A DNA stretch of 64,000 nucleotides from Siderastrea radians (GCA_964017195.1 OZ024895.1:9607501-9671500), one strand, 5' to 3'; shown: positions 46,101-59,900, counted from the stretch's first letter. A program made the numbers and translations. Notes: a model not told the origin generated them from the letters alone.

Positions 46101-47542
46101 TTCGATCGCACCCATTTGTTATGAAGAGAGAACCCTTCCTGTCCAAAACTGAGTCAGACCATCCGACCCTTTAACAGCGAGCTGACTTTCACTCCTGATA
46201 GAACTGTGCCTTGTGCCGGTCCTGTGCCAGCTGAGAACCAGCAGACTGACACCAATGATCATAGGTAGAATACACGCTCGTCAATTAACGAAAGGGAGCC
46301 CCTTGTAGTTATAGGTTTTCCCCGTATTAAAGTTGGGTCTAGTTAAGAATAGCGCCACTTCTGTTGCACCACTCAGCTGTAAGCTTGTACAACGGTTGGA
46401 ATTGCGTTTCAGACCACTAGGGTAACAAATACAATTTTTAATGGTTGTAACAACACTGGTAATAAGTGGGAAAGACAACGCCAACACTGTATGTTATTTT
46501 ACTTCACCTCAAAGGTTTTGCCCTTCTCCTACCCCCTAAAATGCCTTTGATACGCATTGCGTAACAAACCAAATGCGCACGCGGCGCCATCCACGTTTGG
46601 TCCCAATTTAGCAGTCAAATCTGATAACGCTTTTGTCCATTGGAAACTGAGCAACACTCGTATTAAATCAACTGAACCGTTGAGTAAGATGCCGTAGTGC
46701 AGAAAGACGTCGAACGCTTTACAAGAAAAGATGGTGTCGTTGAGCTGTTCGACCGTTTACAATTAAGTTGACCCAGTTGGCGGTGTTCATTCGGTTCATT
46801 GGGCGTCGTCAGCAGGACCAAAATACGACGAACGGCAAGAGAAACACACGAAAATGGCCTCTGGACCTGTCCTCTACAGCAAATGAGGTTAGAGCGTTTC
46901 GAAGTGTTTTTCTGTTTGACGTTTTCGATCTCATAAGGGTCGAAAAATACATTAAAATATGTGCGTGACTGGCGAATGGAATGTTGCCAGGAAGGGTAAA
47001 AAAACCTGCATTTTAACGAACTTTAAAAAGCTCTCGCGTCGCTCTCAATCTTTTGCCCAAAGAAATTTTTGCAGCAATCCTGAGAACATCTTTTCTTAGT
47101 TCAACAGCCAGAAGCTGAATCAATTTGAAGGTTTAGCACATGGTGAAAAATAATTTAAATCACAAAGTACTTTTCCTGATGAGAAATGTATACTTTCAAA
47201 ATTAAATTATTTCAAACACAAAGAACAACGCAGTTTCTACCAAAATCATTTTTGAAGCTCTTGAGAGATTGCAAAAGTAGATTTGGGTGTTTTAAAGACG
47301 ACAGAGGGATTTGTTTTTCACGCGAACCCCTCAAATTGTTGTCATAATTTACTGCTTCAAATGGCGATTTTAACGGAAGTTCGTTATTTGCATTTTTCTT
47401 TGAAATAAAAGGATATTTTGCCAAAAAAAAGTATCCAGTGATTTTAATTATACCCTAACCTATCTAACATTAAAATATGAAAGAAATCGAATTTTCCACC
47501 CTTGCCGCGCTATGTTTGATTTTTCCAGACAAGCGCTCTTAA
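43131..47542. mobile_element. 4.4-kb TTAA-flanked DNA element with ~0.86-kb inverted repeats
   Basis: The element is bounded by TTAA on both sides (43131-43134, 47539-47542). Its ends GAGCGC[CT]TGTCTG are inverted, and the arms extend to about 43993 and 46672 with moderate divergence. TTAA target duplication is typical of Kolobok and piggyBac elements. The 2.7-kb centre has no transposase-like ORF; the 145-codon minus ORF at 45009-45446 is unrecognised. A run of about 18 G lies near 44680. It interrupts a minisatellite unit, which fixes both ends. It is non-autonomous and, given arm divergence, not recent. Confidence 0.8.
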
Positions 47543-47710
47543 ACTGTTTTTGCGACGTTCACACTGGCAAACTGTTTTTGTGACATTTACACTGGCAAAC
47601 TAATTTTGTGACATTCACACTGGCAAACTGTTTTTGCGACATTCACACAGACAAACTGTTTTTGCGACATTCACACTGGCAAACTGTTTTTGAGACGTTC
47701 ACACTTTGGC
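47543..47710. repeat. Minisatellite repeat, right part
   Basis: Six consecutive units of about 28 bp (ACTGTTTTTGCGACGTTCAC, then ACTGGCAA) continue the array interrupted at 43130. Unit identity is higher here than at 28640-28998. Confidence 0.9.
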
Positions 47711-48290
47711 AACCTGGAGCTAGCTGAAGAGAAGTAGATTATAGCAGTCGTTAAGCAATTTCCGAAGTTGCAACAATAGGCTTTGGCAGGATTTGAACAA
47801 GCTTGAACACGGGGAGTAGCCGGTAATACGCCGACTCCTCTAAAAACGACTACAGACTACCATTCCTTGATACTGTCTTGAGTTGTTCCTGTTTTCTGTT
47901 GACAGGCTTGTGCAAGTATAACCATGGTATTTGCATCTGGTAAGTTAATCTTCCTAAACGTTAATCAGGGGGCTTAGAAACCGAAAAAGTCGGTTCAGTC
48001 AAAAGTAGTTCTGGAAATTGGAAACTGAAACTGTCTATTTTACGTAAAATTGCGTTAAAAATTGATCTCCTACGTAAAAATGATCCTCTGATCCTGAAAC
48101 ATACCTTGACAGTATTGTTTTGTTTTACCGGGACAATTCGCAGTTCTCACTGTTTTTCACTTTTTTTTTTTGCTCAGTTCTGAGGCGAGGAGTTGTTTAC
48201 ACAAATTGACCCAATGTTATGCCCATACAATCTTGTCGTAGCTCTTTCACTCTCACACCTAGACCGTGTGTTATATTATGTGGCTCTTAA

Positions 48291-49028
48291 GGCCTGTTTA
48301 TACAGAGCATGAACTCGAACGCGAACGCGAACGCGTTCACATTAGATTGCGTATAAGCAATTTATATGAATCCGTTTACACCAAAGGCGACCACGAACGC
48401 GGCTGGAAATTGGTTCGTGCGGAAAGTTGCAGAGATTGCCTCCAGAGCGAATTTTGATGCGATGGTTACACGAGCTATTTCTTGTCAACCAATCAGTTCT
48501 TTTGTTTTCGTGTAACTCGGCCCAGGTGACACGCGGTACCGGAACTCGCCTCAAACAGATAGCAAGTCGCTCTCTTGGTGTAAGTGCCTTGCGCCAGTTG
48601 GTGTTTTTCCTTGTTTCCAATATCATCATCTATCATGTCCAGCACGTAGTCAAACTGTTCCTTTGTCATTCTGAAGTAGCGATGAAACTTGTCTTGGTGG
48701 AAATGAAGCTCCTTTACTAGGTGGTGGTGTTCGCCACAAATATGACGCTTCTGTAAAATCGGGTGTATAGATATACGCCTGTATTCCCTCTTCCTTCCTC
48801 TCCTCCGTGTGAAGAGGTAAAATACCAAAATGTCATCAGAATCTGTGTCTCAGGCTTTTGCTGCTATTTTCATGAGATGGTGCATGGCAGCACAGATCGC
48901 GACTGTCACAGCCCGAATTACTGCGTTCTGTAGGAAAGGTGGTTCGTGCGAACTTTCAAGCGGAAAGTCGCGCGGAAAGTTTCAATGGTCGCGTTCGTGG
49001 TCGTGGTCGCGCTCTGTATAAACAGCCC
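48291..49028 (-). mobile_element. Harbinger-type remnant with terminal inverted repeats
   Basis: The ends GGCCTGTTTATACAGAGC and GCTCTGTATAAACAGCCC are inverted repeats, with TTAA on each side. The minus-strand ORF 48493-48828 (111 codons) contains HHLVKELHFHQDKFHRYFRM and TKEQFDYVLDMI, a segment typical of the N-terminal part of PIF/Harbinger DDE transposases. The catalytic part is missing. Harbinger elements usually duplicate three bases (TWA), which fits inside the TTAA flanks. Confidence 0.75.
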
Positions 49029-49537
49029 TTAAATTTTGAGCAAGTTAATGAAATCATGCCCATAAAGCAGAAATGAATGCTATGGACAGCAATCTTCTGT
49101 GGGGATTTTTGTTAGTTGCTGCATAAGTTGTTTCTACCGTTTAACTCTGTGGATGACCTGTCCTTAAAAGTAAAACCCGTGATTCTTTTTATTATGCTAT
49201 AAAAAGTTTCTCCATTGATTGTTTGAGTCTGTAGATAAAATCTAGAATGATCTTTGTTGGTCGCTGCATAAGTTGTTTCTATTGCTTAACTCTGTGGATG
49301 AAATCTTATATCGTAAAAGCTGCCGAGCAGTACATCCTTGTGGTACGGTTTATTATGTTGTACAAGGTGGCTTCAACTTTTAGGTCTACTAAAGAAATCC
49401 TCTAAGCTATTTTCAGCAGTGATTTCTTTTGATGCTGTTTGACTCGCCATATTTTCCCAAAGCAATTTTTACATCGAAAAACTGGTTTGTGTAGGTCACG
49501 CAGTTATTTGCCTCATCTGTTTGTATGTTGGTTACAG

Positions 49538-49753
49538 AATACCAAAGTTGTGAGGAAGTCGATTGGAAAATTGTCAGCCAGGATGGGCAAATTGCTCACG
49601 AGGAAAGTACTTGAATGGACTATGGATAAAATCACCTACTATTCAGGGCGGTATTGACCGTGTTAAAAAAGCAAGGTGCTGCATCCCTCTTCAAGAGTAC
49701 CAAGATGAAACTCCTGTCTGCCAAACAGTAAACTGGAAAACGTCATTGAGCAG
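49538..49753 (+). pseudogene. Candidate 5' exon of the receptor kinase gene, frame broken
   Basis: After the acceptor TTGGTTACAG the first frame reads YQSCEEVDWKIVSQ, then the match to the neighbouring repeat domain continues in a second frame as GWANCSRGKYLNGLW, then KKARCCIP and CQTVNWKTSLSR. The 3' end (phase 2, donor GTCAGC) fits the exon at 50915 exactly. A one-base indel near 49585 breaks the exon, by mutation or assembly error. A 34-bp segment at 47906-47939 between strong splice signals (TTTTCTGTTGACAG and GTAAGT) is in compatible phase and may be the preceding exon. Confidence 0.55.
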
Positions 49754-50914
49754 GTCAGCTTTGTAGAATGGAGTGGTTTTGAATTGAGCGGCGAAAGTGA
49801 TTTGCGTTTTGCGTTGGTTTTGCTTTACTACAATCTGTAATCCACCGAAAAAGATGGCGACTGGAACATTTACCCATAGTTCTTAGCGAACAAGATCCCT
49901 AAAAACGCTCATAAAAACGCAAAGAAAAGTTCTAAAAACTTCAAACTTAGCATACAAAATGTTGCTAGCACAGGGACAAATGTATGCAAAAATATGGCTT
50001 TTTATGTGCGTATTGGCTGTGTTAGGTTTGCAAGGTATTGAGGTAAAATGTACAGCCGCCATCTTTTTCCGTACGGCGGATTGCATATTATTGGTTAAAA
50101 TTTATCACTCCGCTTTCTGAACCAATCAGATATATAAAGCCAAAACCAATCATGACGTGCTCGCACGCGTTTTCCCGCGCTTGACGGTAATTACTTGCTG
50201 AGGTTTCTGATTGGTTCATTTGTTTTTTGCTCCTTTTTATATAATTTGTGATTAGTTAGAGTAAGTACTTTGCTTTTGATTTTACGACACTCAGTTGAAA
50301 ACCACTCTATCATGAACAGCATTTGGTAACTATTTCCCAATTCATCTTCGCTTCTCGCGTTTTGAAGGGCTTCGAATTTAATCGATTGTAGGCAAAAACA
50401 AAACTGAACAAAAGAAAAGAAGATAATGCAAAGAATGACAGTGGAAGCTCAAGCCCTACTTAAGTGTTACAAAACCTACAGCGTCAGCAGTTTTCACTGC
50501 ACGCTATAAAATACTCATTATCACACATTCTGGAGTGAAATTATAATTAAAATGTTCTAGTTACCTTCTTTTGCTATTGCTTGCGTTTAATTGGGAGACC
50601 TTAATTAATTAAGGTCTGCACGCAACAGAGAACTCTTCACCGGGACTAGACAATCCCTCTTTAGGCACATTCCCTTTCGCCTCTACAATCTCTATGGTGT
50701 ACTACAGTGAGCACCAACAAATGGCTGCCATTACTGTGTGTCGTAGTGTTTCTGTGTATACTGTGTATCGAGACTTGTCTTCAGCGTCTTCACAAGCCAA
50801 CAACAAACAGTCAATTGATAAATTACCCAAACTCTTATGGTAAATTATAATAAGTTAACGCTCCCAGATGGAAATTAAATAGCATTAGAATTTTGCTTTG
50901 TTTTGTCATTCTAG

Positions 50915-53900
50915 AAAGAACAGCTGGGCTACCTGTCCAGACGGTTATTTTCTTCAAGGATTTTACCGTTCAAATGACGTCTGGCTGTCCAACATTGAAC
51001 AAGCAACGTGCTGCAGGCCTAGAAACTTTACAAACAAACCGTCGGATTGTTATGATCATGATGTGAGCGTTTCACTCGATAAAACAGGCTGGAGCACATG
51101 TCCAGAAAAGTCATACATGGCGGCTGTGTACAGAAGTGACTGTGACGAGTTGCACTGTATTGAAACGTTTAGATGCTGTAGGATGCCGTCGGCAGGTACA
51201 AACTCTCAGCATTACAAAGGCTTTTTTTTCATATTTATAACAGACTTTGTTCGTCGTAAAGAACCCCTATTTTTTTAGATATCCACTATAATGTCTATAA
51301 TCAGTAATACGATGCTTCAAAGTTTCTTTTCATTTTTAGCAAGCGGTAACATTTGAACCAACATAAAGGGCGGTAAAAGTCTCGGTAAATAACAGAGATT
51401 GCAACAATTTTCAAAAAAAAGGCTTTCCAACTTATTTTAAAGTAAATCTTCAAAGGTGTTTGAAAAAAATAGCACATAAAAATAGCGTGTATGTATGACA
51501 TGTTGAGTAGAGTAAAACAAGAGACCTGTTTGCAGCTTGCTAAATGCAAGCTAGAACAAATAAAATTAAATTAACTTCTTGCAAACAAAGAGGAATAAAA
51601 GGAGTGTAATGTAGTATATAAATGTAGTATATTGTTTATCTATTGAGCAATCGCCTGACAATAATGGAAAATATGAAAAAGCTGGCAATTCAAGCAGTTC
51701 GACATGGCTTACATTTAAGTTACTGTTAATACATTTATGACAATGTAAATTACACCTCTTTACTTAGGAATTTGCATAGGTGCCCCTGTGATCTTAAACA
51801 AGGACAAGGAAGTAGCAGGAACAGCTGTTGTAGTCAGGTGGGAGCCTCCCTTGGAAAGGGCGTGTCCAGTTATGAGTTACAAAGTTTACTACGGAGAGGT
51901 GATTTCACAAGTAGAAAAAGTCCATTCGAACATGGTTAACGTTAGCAGAAATGCTACCAGTTTCACCCTTCAGCTGAACTGTGGGAAGGAATATGAAATT
52001 GCAGTTACGTCACTGAATACTCATGGAGAAAGTGATTTGAAGGACAGCCGGAAATGGCGTTTTAAAACTCCAGGAGGTAATAAAGTCTTGTTTGCAGCTT
52101 ATGCTTTGGAAAATCGGCTTTTGTGCGACCTTTTGAGACTAACAGCTCTGACGGAAAGCACCGTCAGTAATCAGTGGGAAGCCTGTGAAACGTTTCGTAA
52201 TTAGATCAGTAATGCTCACATGGTTTATACTAACTGCAGCATGATAACACCAAGTTACAGGCTTCGTATACCAGTTTTATTGTCTTGTCGTTCTCTTTAC
52301 AGTCGTTCCTAGCTGTTAAACGGTGTTGTATTTATCTCGTGGATAAAGCAATGTAGCTGGGATTAGGGTCCACCTTTGAACAAGGTGGGCCAAAATGTTT
52401 TTGAATTATATCCATGAAGACTTCATATATTGAAAATTTACCTCTTTGAATTATTTCCCAAACACTTAACCCTTTCACTCCCACAGTTACTTATGGAGAA
52501 TTTTAGGCCATTCTAACTTCTGAGTCTGTGGATGAAATCCTATCATATGACCATTCTGTGGATGAAATCCTATCATATGACCAGTCAAACGAAACCTCTT
52601 CAGCAGTACTTTAACATGGTACTATTTATATTTAAGTATTTTATATAATGAAATTTGGAATTCGTTTTGAATTTTGATTTAAGCACTCTTGGAAGTGAAA
52701 GGGTTAAAATGCTTTTTCTAACTTTTTCAGGTGTTCCTTTACCCCCCACCATAAACATCTCGAAATCCGAAAAATTGAGCTGCAACGCCAGCCTGGTTTG
52801 GAGTAAACCTGCTACTAACGGATGTCCGTTGACCATGTACTCGGTTTATTACCGACAGATTCAGCCCCGAGAAACAGGAAACCCCTGGTACGAAATTAAC
52901 ATCACTGACGTTTCAAAGACTCAATATGCTCTATCGTTAAAATGTGATACGCAGTATATGATAGAAATATCTGCCTGGAATGAGTTAGGGAAAAGCGACA
53001 GATCAAACACGTGGTTAACAACAATAAACTCAGGTACGTTTCCAAGAAGGGAAAGTTCTGTTATTACCGGAGTGGGAGAAAGGGAGTTTAAGGACGGTGC
53101 CTCCTCATAGAGATGTATTTTTGCAAAGGTTAGGACTATGGGGAAAAAGTAGATCTTAGCAAGGGTTATTGGAATCCAAAAAGAAAAATGTGGGTAACCA
53201 CGCATTGTTCAGAAATAATTAAGTCACCATAATTCTAAAAAGCGTTAAAATACAAAGAATGTATGGCAATTCCTTCCAAATTTAAGCTCAATTATCTCTG
53301 AAAAATGCGAGGTTACCCACAATTTTCTCTTTGAATTCTGATAGCCCTTGCTAAAATCTGCTTTTTTCCACATAGTGATAAGCCATGCAAAAATATCGTT
53401 GTTTTAGGGGGCAAATTCCTTAAGAAACCCGAATATTCCGAGATGCGCAGAACGTATGCGTAGTAACAAAAGGAGGTAACGTCCTTAATAGCAATTCTGA
53501 GAACGTTAACCGAAATCCAAATGGTGTCTCTTCTAGCTACATTAAGAGCCATGTTAGTCTTGAAAGAAGTGAAGGCCTTGGGAACTGAAGATGCTGACCA
53601 GAGCCCTTATGCATGTTTATGTCAGACTAGATAATTTCACCACCAAGCCTCGCTTTCAGAGTAGAAACTTGTATAGTTTACCACGAGCAAAATCCCAAAG
53701 CAACAAAACTGAAAAGAATATCCATGTGCAATGTGCCAGACGATGAAAATAATTTAGTGCAAACGAAGTTTAGCGGTGAATTTTGGGCAAGCGACGCAAT
53801 CATGCATAAGGCTAATTGCAATTCAAGTGACAGTTGGCTCGATAAATCAGAGCAGAAAAAACGATTAGGTTAGTTTAACTGAAAGCCGGTTCTATTGAAG

Positions 53901-56900
53901 GTATCAGCTCTACGGTAAAACTAGACTCGTATGTCCAAAACGTGTATTTGAACTGCACTAACTCTTTTAATGTATAAAGTCGAATGTCTCAGTGCCATAT
54001 CGTTTGGTTCACTTTTATACTGGTAGCGTATTGCAATAGCTTTGTTTTGTGCGAACTCTCCTTTTACGCAGTCATCACACCAAGTACAGACTGAATGATT
54101 TTCTCTGTTTTCATCTGTTTTGAGTTTCTAAGGTGCGAATCAGTTTCGGAAAATTTTCGTCCGAAGAGTGTGCGTGATTCTCGTTATTGGCAAACTGGAC
54201 ATAAACTTTTGTACCCTATTAGCAAACCACTGTAATCCAAACACAGTACACGCAAGCTTTGCGCTCCCAATTGTTAGCTTTTAAGACAATCCAGTCCTTC
54301 TCCTATCCAAACACGGCACATGCAAGCTTTGCGCACCGAATTGTTAACTTTCAAGACAATCCAGTCCTTCCCCTATCAAATACAAAAGGAATCAGAACCA
54401 TAGCAAAGAAAATAAATGATGTAACGACAAAAACGAATCACACAGAGCCAGTGAAGAAAACTGCGTATAAGATTTATTGTTTACATCAAGGACGCTTCAA
54501 AGACCCACCACTAACTCTACTGATCATGGGTTGCTTTCTTTAAAGAATTCAATTGATTTCTTCGTCTTAAAGTTCGAGAGGCATTTCCATCTGAGTAGAG
54601 CTACGTTTTTATTTTAATTAATTTATATTTATTTATTTGCCACACAGACATTAAGTACACCGCTGTAACACCAGAAATTAAATACATTACGTTCACCGCT
54701 ATAGTACCAGAAATGTACATGACTTCCATTTGCCTCCCGTTAGAACCAACTGGGGCAAGCAACTCTCTCTTCCGCTCAGGTTGTCGAAACGTCAGTCAGT
54801 GTCATCACAAACAGTCCTTCTCAGGACCACACTCACCCAGACGATCATAATTTACCGACCTATGATATGACTCCTGGGTTCAAACCATTTACAGTCTCTC
54901 CCATTAGTCGTAAGAAACAGTACTACCATCGCTACTTTTAGGTCTAGTTTTGCTAACTGTTCAGCCCTGTAACACGTTCGACTATCGTGTGGCACTAAAT
55001 TTTTGCGGGAGTTTAATTTTGCGGATTGGCGATTAGCGGGAACTAATTTTTGCGATTGGAAAAGACTGGTTTTTCTTGCTGGGAATTAATTTTTGCGATT
55101 TTCTGGAAGTCGCGTTCAAATATGTAGAACTGATAACATTTTCGTTTTTTATTATAGTATATGCAAAAGAAAGACGGATAAACGATAGCGAGAGTACTAT
55201 CGAGAGTTGATGTACTATCGACCGAGTTATCTATAGCGTTTTCTCCTTCAAACCAGTATTTTTGTATAGACCTCTACAGTGGAGTAAATTTTTGCGGAAA
55301 AAAAAATTTGCGGTAATTTTATTTTACGGGAAATTATTTTGGCGGATCGCGAAAAAACCTGCAAAAATCGCAAAAATTAGAACCCGCAAAAATTTAGTGC
55401 CACATGGTACTATTAATCATCTTAATGTCACTTAGGTAATCAATTTATATTTCTTTATTTTAATGTAAAGAATAGGCCTTCTTCTTTACTCATTTTTGTT
55501 ACTCCACAGGTTGTTAAGGACGGGCCCTTAAAACCACATTTGTGAAAGAGTTCCTTCTAACTTAGTTATTATTGTTATTACTACTTGGTTGAATTAATTT
55601 TAGCTCTGGTTTGACCAAACACAACACATGTCATGACGGCGACATTGCTCCTTCACATTCTTAATTTCAGATGAATACTCAAGCTTGGCAACGTCGTCAG
55701 CCGGACAAAGTGGCAAATCTCTTTCTGTGCAGCAGTTTGCTGGTTTAACGGTTGGAATTATTGCCCTTCTGATAATTTCTGTTTTGTTGATATTCTGGCT
55801 TCGACGAAGAGCATTAAAAAAGAAGTTACTGGCCCGTAACTCAAGACCAAGGAGGTGATTTGTCAAGTTATTTGTAACTGCATTTTATTTTAAGACATTT
55901 TAAGAACCAAAAAATTGGTTTAAAATCTAGGTGTTGAAAATAATGTGAAATGGTATTATTTATATTTCTTAATGGAGCATTTTTGGCTTAGACGGTCTAC
56001 AAACGTTTTCGTAGTTACTTGAAATTGAGAAAATATGGTGTTTCCCATGCAGTAACTCAACCCTCAAACCAATTACAAATCGCCATTGTTACCAATATCA
56101 AACAAAATTTAGAACAAAACGAAGTGTCCTATTTCTGCGCGCGTACTGTCAATTTGTCAGACATGACGAGTAACCTGTCCCAAAACAGGTCTGCTAATAT
56201 TCAATGAGATTCAAGAATTCTGTATACAGATGAGGTATAATCAAATCTCCCCTTGCGGACCCTTCGCTACTTTTCGGCACTCCGTTATTACACTGATCGT
56301 GAGACAGAATTTAAGGTCCTGGCGAAAACAGAGTTACTTAAAACAACTGCCGTCATTACTTACTCTCTCTATTGTACTACGGGGACTAAAGCTTGGTCCC
56401 TATGGTTTCCGTTATAACGAGAGTTGACTGTAGTTATGCTTATTATGTTAATTGATCTTTTTTTTTGTCCTATTCATTCATTGGCTCCACCAAACCTCGG
56501 ACCCATGGCTGGAAGAAGACAGACCCCCGGCATGGGGACGAGGTTGAGAAGAACTGTTAAAACGTGTTGAAAGGTTCAACTACTGGGAGCTCTTTTCCTT
56601 TTCTCAGATCCAAATCGAACATCATTCTACTTTTGAAATGGGAAGTTCTACCGGAGCAGGTCGAATTCAAGGAGGAGATTGGCCGTGGCGCATTTGGCAA
56701 AGTGTTGAGAGGCGTATTCAGAGAGTCACCTGGAATCGAGGTGTTTTACGAGTCCAAAGCTCAGACTGCGGACTTCAAACAGGGCCAGGTAGTTGCCGTT
56801 AAATTGTTGGAAGGTAAGCGACTTGATTCTGGAGTACTCATGCAACAACAATGATTTCACTCTGCAACTTGACATAATACAATAGAACTCAGTCTTACGG

Positions 56901-59900
56901 CCACCTAGTTAATGCGGCAAACCTTATTATTACGATTACTTTGTTTTGGCTCAAGAGAAAGCTCGTGTAGTTATTTTCGTATGAAAAGACCCAGAATAAC
57001 AAGCTATGCAACGGGGGCAAAGCTCGCCGGGAGAACGCTGGGATGATAATACGAAATGAAATCCGTATATGATCTGTTCTTTTTCTCAAGTGGCCGAAAA
57101 ACACCATTTTTGCCGTCTAAATCATGCAGTGTGGCCAAAGTATCCAGAAGCTGAATTTGTAGGGACGGCATTTAAGTTCTGAGAGGGAAAGAAAATCAAC
57201 GTTTTGAATTCACCCTCGTGTGTGAACGGTTTGGGTTTATCGTTTTACCTCTCTCTTATTATATGAAGGTTTTAAATAGCTAACGCAAAACCTTCTAACC
57301 GCCAAAATTCGCCGTTTAGAGTCACAAGGACGACAAAATACAGTGACCGAGTTAAATTTCCAACTTTTTAGTATAAGTATTCCTCGCAACATTTTGCTAT
57401 AACACAAACCTTTGAACATTCCTATACATGGCCCATATATTTGAAAAAATGAAACGGTCACAAATTTGACGTGGGCTCCCTGTGCTGACGACGTAGCGCA
57501 GCCTTGGCCTCTTGACCACCCTCATTGCCAGCATGTCGTGGGAATGGGAATTTGCCATATGCTAGAAAATTTACAAAATACAATGGTCGATTATTTAAAC
57601 GAAGTTTAGACTGCGTTTAACAAAACCGCGGTCTAAACCAATTTGAAGATGGCCAACCCTAACGTTTAAACGCTGTTTATTGTAAACAGTGTCAAGAAGG
57701 CATGAAGTACAGACCAGAACAAAATTTATCTGCTTAAAATGATTCATTAGTAACCAGATTTGGAGGTCAAGTCATTGTCTTAAACCGCGGTCTAAGTTAG
57801 ACTTCGTGTAAATAACCGGCCCAGTGTTTTTTCCGTTCATGCAATTTTGTCTTTAGATTCGACAGATGAAGAGGCCAAGGACCAGCTTTTGGAGGAAATA
57901 GAGCTTATGAAATCAATTGGTTCGCATAGGAATGTTGTAAACATGCTGGGCTGTTGGGTCAAATCAGACCCAATCTTTCTCCTGCTAGAATATGTGCCAT
58001 ATGGAGATCTACAGCACTGGCTTAGGAAGAAGAGAATGCAGGTAAGTCTACAAGAGCAATTTCGTCAGGGTTACGTATACAATCATCATCTCAACGATAA
58101 TGGGGAAAAAGCTAGCTTGTTAACCGTTTAACAGGAATTTCAAAACAATTTTAGATGCAAAAAAAAAAGCAAGCCTCAAATGAGGTGTTGTCAGGTAACC
58201 GGTACAACAATTCCCTCAATTACTGTTATAAAGTCTGTATTGCTAACAATTAGTGAATGTTGAGATGAAATCGGTGGTTCGGTATATTAAGATATCATGA
58301 GGCGTCTACTTTTCAGGTATTTTTAGTTTTTAAAATTTTTGAAACTTGGACTGGAGGCGGGAGCCCGGGAGAAAAATGCGGGAGGCGGGAAAAAAAGGTG
58401 CTGGAAGCTGGAGAAATACGGAAACATTGCACAAAAATGCGTAATATCCCCTTACACTCTCCGGCTCCTCCGCAAATTACGTATCTGAGACTGACTTGCT
58501 GTTTTTTGATCGATTTTCCTCCTGTAGAAGGGCTATCGAAAGGTTTACGATAACGACGGTCAACGCTTTGCACTGGATGTTGAGAAAACACAACTTTCGA
58601 CCGGGGATGACTCAAAAGTAGCGGTGCCTGAAATTACCGGAAGAGAAGTCGAAGAATCAGATAGCCTTGAGAAAACGAACATGAACGGTGGACAGGAAAG
58701 GAGTGTTGAAATAGACGGGGAGCTCTTGACTCTAGATGCCATTGAAGGGAAATTTGGCAGTAGTGATAACTTGGTTGAAACTAAAAAAGAAAGAAAAGAG
58801 TGGATCAACGGTGGAAAAACAAAGATGGCTCAGCCTGCAAACAAAGAGATCCAAGATAATATAACCACTCGAGCAAACGCTGAAGATGCAAACCAATCCA
58901 ACAGGGAGGGGAGGGTGTGGAATCGCAATGAGGATTCCATTAGTCTTAGAAGTGCTGTCCCTCAAAGTGGTTACCATGGAGACGAGCCAGATGATGACGA
59001 TGTCTCAGCGAAGGAACTTCTTTCTTTTGCTTGGCAAATAGCAAAGGGGATGGTAAGTAGTCACTGGAAAACGATTGGCAATCGATCACCAGCTAGGAAT
59101 GAGCATATTGAAATGAATTTAGAAAAGAATTACTCGCGGCATTAGTATAGCTACACATTTTGTATCCAAGGCATAAAAATGTGTGCTTGGTTAACGAGGG
59201 CCATAAGGTTACGGAGACGTAAATAAACCGTTTTTATACTATGGACACTCTGTTTGATAAAAGACAGCAGGCAAAACAAGGGACTACGTCACTGTACGTA
59301 ATATGCTTTTTTTAAGTCAAAAAAGAACTGCTGTAAACAACAGGTTTTTGTTAAGTCAAAATGCATTTGTCCTTGAGCCTGTCTAAACAGGCGCTAAATT
59401 GATGCCTGAATCCTATGCTACCTACCCTGGATGCCGCAGGAGATTCTCAAACTCGCAGCGTTCAAGTTTCTCATATTTGCTACTTTTCAGAGTTAATTGC
59501 GCAGTCTGTAGTCAGTTTATGGAGTTTAATCCAACCTTTTATGTCCTGGGTGCCAGAGGAATTTCGCACGCGCGCAGCCACTCGCTATGAGGCTTGGTTC
59601 AGACGCCTTACTTTAGCCATGTGCCGTACCCAATATAATTAAGTCCATCTTTGGCGCGACAAGTTGATTCAAAAGGCGTACCTACTGTAATTGATTTCGA
59701 CCTTTGCGCGAAGGAAGCATGTGACTATGTGACGTCGTTCCATTGTGGCACGCTCTGTGACATCCTCAAATTTTGCCTGGCCTAGTTTAAATTAGCCTGC
59801 GTGCAGACGTCTCCTATTTCCTTCCACCCGCGGAAAAGGGACGTCTGCGAAACGGCGTCGCTAATCGTGTTCGGGTATCCTGCTGTTCGGGTTTTAAATT

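Noticed and set aside
50700..50860. Signal-peptide exon with a hydrophobic stretch (WLPLLCVVVFLCILC) before the receptor exon at 50915
   Set aside because: That frame has no upstream ATG, and the exon at 50915 already joins the domain exon ending at 49753 in phase.
58313..58615. Minus-strand 100-codon ORF over the kinase intron and insert exon
   Set aside because: It is largely a shadow of the plus-strand insert exon at 58528-59052.
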